64,000 nucleotides of DNA from Zantedeschia hybrid cultivar (Eukaryota; Streptophyta; Magnoliopsida; Alismatales; Araceae): contig JARZZO010000004.1 in NCBI GenBank assembly GCA_030544215.1, positions 13,876,501 to 13,940,500 on the forward strand, given 5' to 3'. The notes under the pieces were generated by a model. The model made no database searches, had not been told where the DNA came from, and was given only the letters and a program-made list of their open reading frames with translations. Shown here piece by piece: positions 11,165 through 22,100 of this stretch. The stretch's first letter is position 1, and every line of letters begins with the position of its first letter. The position numbers were made by a program, and so were the translations under genes.

Positions 11165-11324
11165 GCAAAGAAAGAGAGAGGTAGAAAGAGAGATGAGAGG
11201 TCTTTAGACTGTCAAAGATTAAATTCTATCATTTTATATAAGTTGCAAAGAAAGAGAGAGGTAGAAAGAGAGATGAGAGGTCTTTAGACTGTCAAAGATT
11301 AAATTCTATCATTTTATATAAGTT
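11165..11324 (+). repeat. Perfect tandem duplication, two 80-bp units
   Basis: Bases 11,165-11,244 and 11,245-11,324 are identical over all 80 positions, starting GCAAAGAAAGAGAGAGG and ending TTTTATATAAGTT. The lack of any substitution suggests a recent event or an assembly duplication. There is no coding sequence. Confidence 0.95.
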
Positions 11325-11665
11325 CAGGCCTATATCAAATTTGATATAACAATACACTTTATATGAAGTTCATAAGTGTTAAGAGTGCCACCAAAGGTTC
11401 ACTATTAATAGTAAATTGATATTAATGATATAGTAACCAGACGCCCCATAAAATATAAAGCTCACTAAAGTAGATAATATTTTCCACCTTCAGACATCTA
11501 AGATTTACTTGAAGCGGGGGCTCGAATTTGAATTGAAATTTTCAAGTTTCCTATTTTTATGATTTCAATTAAAAAATCTTCAATCCTACAGCATTTACAA
11601 ACGCCTGCCTTTATTCTGAGACCCTGTTTGCTTTCAGATAAGGATAAAGCTAATTTGGGTTAGTC

Positions 11666-12624
11666 TAAGTGCAACTCGGTTCGGGTTAGGTCGGGTTGGG
11701 GTCAACTCTAACCCAGCCTGTGTCAGAGATCCTTTAACCCTAACCCTAATCCAACCCACCATCCAACCCAACCTCCTCAACCCTAACTCAACCCGTCTAA
11801 CAATGCCCCAACCCAACTCAACCCATGTAACTCAAGTTTCATCGGATTGGGTCGGGTTGAGTCGGATTATATTCTTAGGCTCACTTTGTTTGCAGAATAA
11901 CTTAAACCAGAATAAGGTTCTGGGGATTTCTTAACCCAGAATAAGAGGTATTTTGATTTGGTAAATTGTTAGTATTCCACCCAGAATAAGTAGAATTGCA
12001 CTGCGCTATTCCAAGTGATTTGGTAGGAATAAGTAGAATAAAGAAGAGAATAAAGAGTAGAATAAAGAGTTCAAAATATCCATGTTATTCCGCTTAACCC
12101 CTAGTATAACCCATAGCACCCTGGGTTAAGCACTCCCCTCCACCAAAGTGGGTTAAAAGGTTTTAAGAGAATAAAACATCCTATTCAGGGCTTATTCCAC
12201 AAACAAAGTGAGGCTTAATGGCCTATATTTTTTACTTTTCTTTCTTACTATCAAAATTCCATGTATAAAAGTATGAGTAAATTTATGTATCTACCTTAAT
12301 AAAGTAATAAAAAAGAAAGTAGACACATGGTTACTTATTGTTTGAGAACATCCTTATTCATATTATAAATTATATTTGTATTCAATGATATAAATTTAAT
12401 GAAATATATTCTAATTATCTACGTTATTATTTATATATATTAACATCGGGTTCGGGTTAGGTCGGGTTGGCCAAACCTCAACCCAACACAACCCATGTAA
12501 GGTCGGGTTGAAAGAACCTCCAACCCTAACCCAATCTAACCCTAACTTGATCGGGTTCAACCCGACCTAACCATCGGGTTGACCCATTCGGGTTCGGGTT
12601 GACCCACCCAAAGTTGCATCCCTA
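11666..12624. mobile_element. hAT-like repeat with TCGGGTT-rich ends
   Basis: Both ends carry arrays of GGTTCGGGTTAGGTCGGGTTGG-like sub-repeats in opposite orientation. The extreme right end in reverse complement is TAGGGATGCAACTTTGGG and the left is a diverged TAAGTGCAACTCGG. The TAGGGATG start is common in plant hAT MITEs. No target duplication is preserved. A Tourist-type MITE is inserted inside it. Confidence 0.5.
11878..12214. mobile_element. Tourist-like (PIF/Harbinger) MITE, nested
   Basis: The 337-bp element starts GGCTCACTTTGTTTG and ends CAAACAAAGTGAGGC, which are inverted complements with one mismatch. It is flanked by TTA on both sides (11,875-11,877 and 12,215-12,217), the 3-bp target duplication of PIF/Harbinger elements. 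It has no coding capacity. It interrupts the TCGGGTT-rich hAT-like repeat, so it is the younger of the two. Confidence 0.85.
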
Positions 12625-12719
12625 AATTCAAGGGAGTTCGATCAAGTTAACCTTGATTTAATCCATTTTTTTACTATTCCAAGATAAGTAGTTCTTTTTT
12701 CAAAGTGAAAGTTAGCATA

Positions 12720-13290
12720 AGATAGGTACATAAAATCTATATTTAAATAATATATATAAATAAATTTTATTATTAAAAATAAAAAATATAAAAATATCAT
12801 CATTATCTTTGCACATAATTATTAAGTGTGCTTTATACATTAAAATAATATTAATTAATATTTAAATTAATGATTAACGTTAATTGTTATTCAAAATAAT
12901 ATTGAATAATATTTAGTAATCATATTAATATTATCAATATTAATTAGCATTTATTAATATTAATATTTATAATATGAATTAACATTTATTAACAATATGA
13001 ATTAGTAGTTATTAGTAATATCTATTAATATTGTTAATAATAAACATTTATTACTTAACATTTTAATATTTAATAATATTTAAACAGAGCATAATAAAAA
13101 TTATATTTAAAATTAACTATGATTAATGTTTATTAATATTTATTAATCAAAATAATAGTACTTAATATTTATTAATCATAATAATATGTATTAATATTAT
13201 CAACATTAATGAATATTTATTAATATTAGTAATATTTATTAATAAGAATAATAACATTAATCATTATTATTAATTGACATTAAAATGCCT
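12720..13290. repeat. Extremely AT-rich, self-complementary block
   Basis: The block is built from variants of ATTAATATT, AATATTTATTAAT and TTATTAATATTA. It is about nine-tenths A or T by eye, with abundant local palindromes and no ORF. It could be degenerate microsatellite expansion or matrix-attachment-like DNA. Only composition supports either view. Confidence 0.6.
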
Positions 13291-13621
13291 ATTTCATTAA
13301 CACATGACTCTGGGTTATCCTCCTATGCCGCTATTGGGGTAGAATAGGTTGACCCTGACTAAAACCGACTTAACCCACATTTAATAGACTTGGAGTCTGG
13401 ATAAACTAATCTCACAATCAAACCACTTCGTACACTAAAAGTGAGCAAAATGGGGGTAATCGCGGGATAACCCTCAATCAAACATGGCTTGAGGGTGCAG
13501 TGCACTCCTAGCCACTCGTTGCTCATAGACCATTTTTTAGTTGGACGCCTTATTCTTCACACTTTTAAATTCACCCGTATCTATTGACCACACCGCACAT
13601 GGGCAGTCGTCCCAGTAGCAT

Positions 13622-13830
13622 TTTTTTTATTTTTAAATTTTTAGGTCAGCTCTGTGATGCCAGAAATATCTTATAAAGGTCAATCTTCGATCGGATGATT
13701 CCAAAAAATTTAAAAATTAAAAAATCGAGCTCAATGAGCAATGAAAACTTATTATTCATTAGGCTCAGTTTTTAATTTTTTTAATTTTTTTGGATCATCC
13801 GATTAGAGATCGGACTGTACGGGACATATC
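13622..13830. repeat. Imperfect inverted repeat, MITE-like
   Basis: GATCGGATGATTCCAAAAAATTTAAAAATT at the left, described here by its core GATCGGATGATTCC, reappears inverted at the right as GGATCATCCGATTAGAGATC. The two arms meet at a CAATGAGCAATGA/TTATTCATTAGG centre. The design resembles the modules at 49,800-53,150 and 55,359-55,714. No target duplication was found. Confidence 0.45.
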
Positions 13831-15307
13831 AGGCATGCATGATAGACCAACATAATTCTTTTTTATCATTTTTTGTGTCGCGCATACATTACTCCTATTT
13901 AAAAGGCATGTGTGAATAGTTTATTTTAATGGCTCCTTGGGATGGAGGCAGGTGGGGATGACTTGACGCCTGAGTGGTGTAGTGGTATATGTAAAGGGAT
14001 GCTTTCTTTTTTCAGAAGCAACAACGATCCAAGAAAGAAAGGTCCATAATATAGTCTTATTTCATATAATCCCTGTAATTTTAATATTTACAAAAAGGTC
14101 CCTAAAATTATCTCCAATTCTACAAGAAGTGGTCATCACGGTTACCATTATTTTTTTTGATGGCAACATAACAGAAATTTAATTTGCACCTGCAAGTAGA
14201 AGAAAAGAGCTTTGGTTATAGGTTTTCTAAGCACCTCCTAAGATGCTTTGCAACTTAAACCATTGCCCTTGGATGCCATGTTTTAGAAAGATTCATTGAA
14301 GAAATTTCAGTGGACAAAGATATAAAATTTGAGAGAACATTTGTCAAATAAAATTCATAAGGGAATCAATCAAAGTATGTGTACTCCTAGGTAACTAGGA
14401 AAGAGACTATCCTTTTTAATCCAAACATGAAGAGGATGTAAAAAGTTATATTCGTTAGATATTTAAAATGAGTCAAGAAATCTTGGGAAATTATTGGTTA
14501 TGAGATAATTGCAAACATTTTATTTTTGACAGGATGCTGAATATCATAGTTTTTACGTTAAACGTTCCAACTTGTAATAATTTTCTTCATTTTAAGAGCC
14601 TTAAAATGGCCCATTTTTTACTAATCTTTATTGCATTACGAGTATGGTCTCCCTACCAAATATGTGCCTTAAATCAAACGTAGCATTGACGGTGAATGTT
14701 AAATTTGAGAGTCCTCTCTCGAAGGTTGGTGAATCGTTAGTGTTCAATGATCTACATGGTACAACATCTGGACTCGTCTAGTGAACGCTCATAGTAAAAA
14801 AAAAAAAAAAAAAAAAAAAAAGAAGAGGTCTTGCATAATTCCTTGACTAAGAAAAATTATGTACATTTCATTTGATGTCAATTTTCTGTCATTTACTAAT
14901 ATTAGAAAGTTCTCTCAATGTGAAATTCGGAAAATAAATACTTTATCGATCTGATCTGTGGAGCAAGTTACAATTGTTTGACATAAATATGCATCGTAGG
15001 CAAATCTGAATCTGCCCACTGGACCAAAATAATACATTTTTGTCTAATTCGATTCTTGGAGATTCTACCGGTGATAAAATGATGTATTTATGGGGTTTTT
15101 AAAACATGTTTTGGGACCTCTGAATGTAATAGAATCTATGGATGAAATATCTTAAACTGATAACCATGCTGTGGACTAGACTCTAAAGCCCAACTATGGA
15201 TTGGACGGGTTTTAGATGATCAATTTCACACGAATTTCACTCCTCTCTACTTCTGGATTGGGGGTGGGGAGGGAGGTTGGAAATAGAGTTGGGTGGGTGC
15301 GGTGTGT

Positions 15308-15312
<5 letters not shown>
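13831..15312. other. Intergenic, no recognised feature
   Basis: No gene, transposon border or conserved motif was recognised on either strand. The only structure is a run of about 24 A ending near 14,821. A short tRNA-like string (GTGGTGTAGTGGTATA, near 13,973) lacks the rest of a tRNA. Confidence 0.4.

Positions 15313-15378
<66 letters not shown>
15313..15378 (+). repeat. (AG)33 microsatellite
   Basis: There are 33 uninterrupted AG dinucleotides. They lie in intergenic DNA between the RFI2-like gene and the Gypsy element. Confidence 0.95.
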
Positions 15379-15380
<2 letters not shown>

Positions 15381-15955
15381 AATTTCATCTTTTCATTCTT
15401 CATGTTTACATTTAGAATGGATGCCATAGGCATTTGGTTCCCCAAATTTTCTTCTAATTTCTAAGAGAAGATTTGACATGATGAAACGAGTTAACATGAG
15501 TAACACTTGCTGCACACATGGCGCAACGTTAGATTGTGCATTCCAATAACTCTAATCATGTGAGTGTATAATTTTTTTTAATCTTTTAACCATCCGTATA
15601 GAGGATCAGATGATATGAATGCCAAGCTAAGATCGTCTCCTAGTTTGGTAACCTTTTTTTTTTTTTTTTTTCTGAAAAAGAAATTGTCCCGCTATTGGAC
15701 TGCTGTCCAATCAACATGATTGGATGGCAATGTCAAAACCACTTCTTGCGGAATTTATTAACTTTTTCTTTGTCACTGCTTGTTGGTGGGAAGTAAATTT
15801 AGATTGAGTCAGATTTTGATTTGAATACAAATGATACAATTTTTATTTTGCTTTTTATGTTTATACATAGAGCCCCATCAGAGTTGGAGCAGACAATTGT
15901 GAGTTAATAATATTCACCCTTAGATGACAAAAGTAAAACAAAAGAATCTATTTCC

Positions 15956-16060
15956 ACTTTTTGCTTCTTTCTTTCTTTCTTTTTTTTTGACCAAGACACT
16001 TTTTGCTTCTTTCTTTCTTTCTTTTTTTTTTTTTGACCAAGACACTTTTTGCTTCTTTCG
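15956..16060 (+). repeat. Tandem repeat of a CTTT-rich unit
   Basis: A unit of about 50 bases (CTTTTTGCTTCTTTC, then TTTC repeats, a T-run and GACCAAGACA) occurs twice and begins a third time. The copies differ mainly in the length of the T-run. It lies just 5' of the Gypsy LTR. Confidence 0.8.
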
Positions 16061-16173
16061 AGCACTGGGATTTTATTTATATGATAAGAATTATGACCTC
16101 TTAGAAAAAGTAATTAGGATATGCTGTATATTACATGGAGAGCTGGTAAATGGGGAATCCATGTTTGACAAGC

Positions 16174-18757
16174 TATTATGTCTTAGAACTTAAACCAATA
16201 TCACTAATTAATGGGCCGTATTTAATTGAGCCCAATTAATTTATTCATGGGTTATGAGTAATTAGGTCAAATTAGAGTTAATTTTTTATTAAAATAATAA
16301 ATAATATATGAAGAACTCATTAGTTTAATCATTAAGCCTATTAAGCCCATTAGTGTCCTAAGAAGGAACCAAACTACTTCCAATACTTAGTCAAATTCTA
16401 GATTCAGAGTTGTGTGACATCAGCTTGGCAAATCAACGATAACTTTTTGCTCGGTTGATAAAAAATTATGATTTTGGTACTATTGGAAAGAGAATTAAGA
16501 TATACAACTTTGTAGAATAAAGTTTTTGCTAATTCTAACAGTAAGAAAATATTTAGGTGGAGGAATAGAGTCCTACTTGCACTAAGAAGTAATTTTTCAT
16601 TGGAGATTAAGTCTCCATGGTTGAAGTTTGACTCCAGCATAGAAAAGGGGATTTCTTGGTTGTATTGGGAAGGCAAGAGACTATATATGGCCTCTTGAAT
16701 TCGTGTTAGGGCTTTTAGAGCCGCACTTGAACTCCCAAAGTAAGAGCATGGTGTTCTTGAGGAGAGCTAGAAAAGATTTTGATTTATTCTTCTTGGAGAT
16801 TGATTCTAATACTTAGATTATATTCTTAGATGATCAGAGAACGTAGCAGAAGCTATGGAACATAAAGATTTTGTGCTTATAATATAAGGGATTGATTAGA
16901 GAAAGATTGAAGAGGTGTTCTTAGTGTTCTTCAAGAGGTAGGCTATGAATAATTTATATTATACAAAAAATTGATTGCTTTCAAGATTTTCAAAGTTTAA
17001 ATATGTTAAGAACATCATCGGATTTGATTGAGAATCATTATATTTAAAGAAGATATCATAAATCCTTTAAATTCTATGTTTTAGCTCTATTCTGGTGAAA
17101 TCGGTCGACCTATATGACTAGGCCGGTTGACCGATTGCTACAATACGTTAGTTCAACACTTAATTTTTTGCTAAACGTCCCGATGTCCATTTTCACTCAT
17201 TTGATGTCTGTTCTCTATGTTTTAATTTTTTTTGAAATTATTTACTATTTATTTCATAAATATATTGTCAACCTATGCAGTTTGCCCATACTGATGATAG
17301 TTTGAAATTTTGGGAGAACTTCGATCGGCTATAACTTTATGAATAATTGTCCAAATCATTTAAAATCTCACTCAAGTTATTCATATAAAAGTCAATAATC
17401 TAATTCACTCATTTGATGTCCAGATTATGTGAAACTTTGTTCACATGTTTTCTTTGACCATTTAGACATGTTCACTAGGTTTGGTCAATTTATGAGTTTG
17501 TTTGCTATTTTCGGCCATATTTACTGATTTTTCAAGCTCTAAAATTAGTTTTAATGGCCGAAAATTATATTTGTTATTCTGAAAATTTTGAGAAAATTCT
17601 GTTAGTCATATTATTTGCCCAATAACCTTTTGACATCAATTTTATTCTGATTTTTTTATCTGTATGACCATGTTGACTCTTTAAGGAGCTAGTTTGTTTT
17701 TAAAAATATGTATTTTGACTTATATCTAACACTTTGCTAATTGAATTTTCAAATCTATACTCATCTTACGCTCATTGTATACCATTGTACCATATTTCTA
17801 TGACCATACTTAAACATTGCTATCTTAAAGAGATGTAGGGCTCGATTCCTATGTAATCATCTATATTGGATATGACATTTGAATCCGAGAGCAACGGGTG
17901 GAATTCTGATTTTCTGCTGGCTAAACCAAAGGAGGCGATATGTAACGTTTTGACGATTTGGAGTTAGGTGAGACTTAAACTCTTCAATTATGTGTAGTAA
18001 CCATGACTTCTGTATCATTGCCTAGATGCTCTAGTATACGTGTAGGGTTCCTTATGTTGTGATTTGGGTGCATGTCGGTTAATAATTTGATATGATACGT
18101 TGATATGATTTGATTGGCACAATAATTTGAAATTCATATTTTATTATGTCTTATTTGAACTCAGCTTATTCTTTGAAATTTCATATGCACATTGTTCAAC
18201 TAATCTCATTAAATTTGTTCTATGCTTATGATCTATATTTGCTTATATGCCGTAATTTGATCATATTTGTTAGACTACTATGTCATGATGTTCGTTATGT
18301 GATATGTAATAGAAAATATGTGATATATTCGTTACATGGCTAGTAGATTTGATAAGTTATATGTGAATTCAATTTGTACTCATAAAGTCTATTAAACATT
18401 TTCAGAGTCTGAAGAGGAGTTGGCTACTGAGAGTGTTGATTCAGACTCTACGGAAGTTATCTGGGTTTAAATTTACTACTTTCCTAGAATGTTGCAGTAG
18501 GGCATTTAAGTGAGATATATACTTTTCTTTAGTGAGTTGAGAGATTTTATTTCCATTGCATATTGATGTAATGTGAGGATCTTGGTGATGACAATATATA
18601 GAATATTAGAATTTATGTGATGATAAATAACATGTTTATTGCTTTGATTATTTATCTCTCATCATTCATATTCGATTTGTATGTTATTTGATTATGTAGT
18701 TACGGAACTTGAATTCAAAGTGAGTCCAAATGAATGAACAAGATCAGAGACGTAACA
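16174..18757 (+). repeat. 5' LTR of the Ty3/Gypsy element
   Basis: The repeat starts TATTATGTCTTAGAAC, a mutated TGTTATG, and ends GACGTAACA three bases before the primer-binding site. Its first ~1.58 kb matches the 3' LTR through the shared segments with AATGGGCCGTATTTAATTGAG, TTATGAGTAATTA and the closing CACTTTGCTA. The copies differ by many substitutions and small indels. The last ~1 kb has no partner because the 3' LTR is truncated. Confidence 0.85.
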
Positions 18758-18760
18758 ATG

Positions 18761-18772
18761 TGGTATTAGAGC
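18761..18772 (+). promoter_or_regulatory. Primer-binding site (initiator Met tRNA type)
   Basis: TGGTATTAGAGC differs by one base from TGGTATCAGAGC, the usual plant retrotransposon site complementary to the 3' end of initiator Met-tRNA. It lies three bases after the 5' LTR. Confidence 0.85.
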
Positions 18773-19139
18773 ATATGAATTATGAGAGAACTTAACCATT
18801 ACCATCTGATCTTATGCCATACCAATCTATCTTAAGAGTTTGGGATATGATAGTCTGGGTAAGATTAGATTCTAGAATATAAGTACTAATTAGGCTCTAT
18901 TTGGTTTTCAAGATGAGGCTAGGATGGTTGGGGTATACGATTGCAGATTTTATGTGTAACTAGTTTTAACAAGTAAACCTGAAAATTAGAAATACAAATG
19001 GGATTGACCTCCCTCTTTTAAGGGGGAGAGCCAGCTAGAGAAGGGTTATGTGTTATCCATTTACACATTTCCACTAGGTTTGTTAAGCCATGGAGAATTC
19101 GACCTATTACTATCACAATCCTGACTAACCGTAGAATGA

Positions 19140-22100
19140 TGATAGATAAATGTTTATAGAAGTCTACATCATCAACATGACATATTTCGATGTCATACAG
19201 GATATGGATTTATTAGAAAAGTATGATGCCTTGTTGGACGGCCGTAAAAAAATGATTATATTCTAAAGACTTCTATAGGAAGAATTTTATTTCTAATGAC
19301 CAAGGTTTAAGTTAGAGATGATGTTTATCTCTGCAAGGAAGACAAAGAAGCTGATTAACAAGATGTGGGGCATTCTTCGCTAGTATGGTGATTGATAATG
19401 ACACCGCTAAGACAGTGCAAGATATCGAGGTGATTCGAGACTTTCCCTATATGTTCCCTGATGATCTCCTGTGAGGTCTACTAGAGACATGAATTGCCCC
19501 GATTTCTAAGCCGCCTTATCATATGGTTCATGTTGAGTTGGCATAATTGAAAAAGCAATTGCAAGAACTTTTGGACAAGGGCTTTATACGTCCTAGTGTG
19601 TCACCTTGGGGTGCACCAATACTATTTGTTTAGAAGAAGGATAGGTCAGTGCGGTTGTGTATTGATTACTGCAAGATCAATCAGCTCACTATCAAGAACA
19701 GGTATCATTTGCCAAAGATCGAAGACTTGTTTGATCAAATGTAGTCTGTAAAGGTATTTTCCAAGATTGATGTTAGATCTGATTATCACCAACTGAGGAT
19801 CAAGGATGAAGACATTCCTAAAATGGCTTTTTGCATGAGGTACGGTCACTGTGAGTTCCTGGTTATGCCTTTTGGGTTAACCAATGCCCATGCTGCATTC
19901 ATGGATTTGATGAATAGGATCTTTCAGCCGTATCTTGACTAGTTTGTTGTGGTTTTCATTGGTGATGTGCTAATTTACTCTCTGAGTGAGGAAGTACATA
20001 AGGAACATTTGAAGATTGTGTTGGAGATCCTAAGAACTCATGTTTATATTCCAAATTTAGCAAGTGTGAGTTCTGGTTGGAGTAAGTCCAATTTTTAGGG
20101 TACATTATTTCCAAAGATGGAGTTTCTGTGGATCTGAAAAAAGTGGAGGCTGTTATGAAGTGAGAGGCTCTGAAGACTACTATTGAGATTCGAAGCTTCC
20201 TTGGCCTGACTAGATACGACAAGAGATTTGTTGAAGGATTTTTTATCCTAGCTGCTCTAATGACCAAGCTGACATGGAAGGGTGCAAAATTTATTTGGTC
20301 AGTAGAATGCAAGCAAAGTTTTCAAGAGTTGAAAAAGAGAATGACCACTGCCCCGATACTCACTCTGCCAAGTAGGATTGATAGGTTCATTGTGTACACT
20401 GATGCTTTGCGCAAGGGTCTCGGATGCGTACTTATGCAAGATGGCGAAGTTGTGGCTTATGCATCCAGATAGTTGAAAGATCGTGAGTATAATTATCTAA
20501 CTCATGATTTGGAAATGGCTCCTGTGGTACATGCTTTGAGAATATGGTCGCACTATCTTTATAGAGCATAGTTTGAGGTCTTCACTGATCGTAAGAGCCT
20601 AAAGTACATATTTTCTCATAAGGATATCATTCTGAGATAGAGGCGTTGTGTGGAATTTCTTAAAGACTATGATTTCACTTTGAACTATTACCTAGGCAAG
20701 ACGAATGTGGTAGCTAATACTTTGAGCAGAAAACATATGGCTTTATAGCTACACTCAGGATGGAAGGCGATGGAATATGTTATTGAGAGTACACTTCATG
20801 TTCATAGTAAGAGGTTACTTGATGCATCTAGCTATTCGGTCTGCTCTGATTGACCAGATTATTCAGGCTCAGGAGAAAGATCAGTCTATTCTGGCTATGA
20901 TTGGTAAGCCTGATGTTGTACAGAGATTTGATGGTGACATTTGACTTAGCAACGTGCTATGTGTGCTGAATGATGCTAAGTTCAAGAGAGAGTTGATGGC
21001 TGAAGCCCATAAGTCATAGTTTTCAATACATCCAGGTAGCAATAAGATGTATCGCGACTTGAAGAAGAATTTTTGATGGTTAGGCATGAAGAAGGACATT
21101 GCTGACTTTGTTTCCATATGCTTGACATGTCAATAAGTGAAGGCAGAACATTAGAGACTTGTTGGTCTATTGCAAATGATGGAAATCCTACTGTGGAAGT
21201 GGAAGCATATCACTATGGACTTCATTACTGGTTTGCATAAGACCAGGAAGAAGTGTGACATGATATGGGTGATTGTAGCTCGATTGACTAAATCTATTCA
21301 TTTTTTGGCCATTCACTAAACCTGTAACGACCCGCCACCCTATAATCGAGGATCCGATTACTAAATGGGTGCCGAATCATTAATTTGGAACCAAACCAGG
21401 ATCTAAGTAAGTATGTGAAATAAACAATAAACTAAGCTAAACATTCACATCGCATTGAATTGAAAAGAAAGTGCAGGAATTTATAAGTTATTACAATGCG
21501 ACTTGATGCAAGAAATAATTACATACTCCAACTGAAAAGAAATAATTAAACGTACAGGCCAACAAAATAAAATAACAACTACATCGGGACATACCCCGGA
21601 ACAACTACTGATGGTGCGCAACACCCGGCAGCACTCTCCTCGCTAAGTCTGCCTGGAACCCTCACCTGAAAACCGCAGGGGTAAGTCTCAACGAAAAGAC
21701 TCAGTAGGGATCCTTCAATCCCCACTGCCCACTCACACACCCACAAGTGCAAAACACAGCTGAAGGTACAATAACAAGTACAACAGTAATTACTAATCCT
21801 AAATCTCGATATGAATCACATGCATTCAGAGTATATAACATGCATATCTCTAAAACCAGTCTACCAGGGAGCCCACAACCAACGTCTCGGTAAAACACGC
21901 CAACCACACAAACGAAGGTGAGGAAAACACCGACCTGCTGAGACCAAACAGTAACCCCTCGGATAGCACGCTAGCTACCCCGGCCCAACTGGCTCAAGTG
22001 GTTACTCCTTCCCCCAACACGAGTGACACTTCACAGGTACCACACCTACACCGGTACTAGCTAACCCCGGGGTTCACCAGGTGACCCTCTCTCACTAGGC

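Noticed and set aside
11622..13490. Possible larger Harbinger-type element enclosing the nested repeats (CCTGTTTGCTTTC ... AATCAAACATGGC)
   Set aside because: Inverted ends are short and diverged, and no target duplication was found.
13965..14005. tRNA-like string GTGGTGTAGTGGTATA
   Set aside because: No matching acceptor stem, anticodon loop or T-loop nearby.
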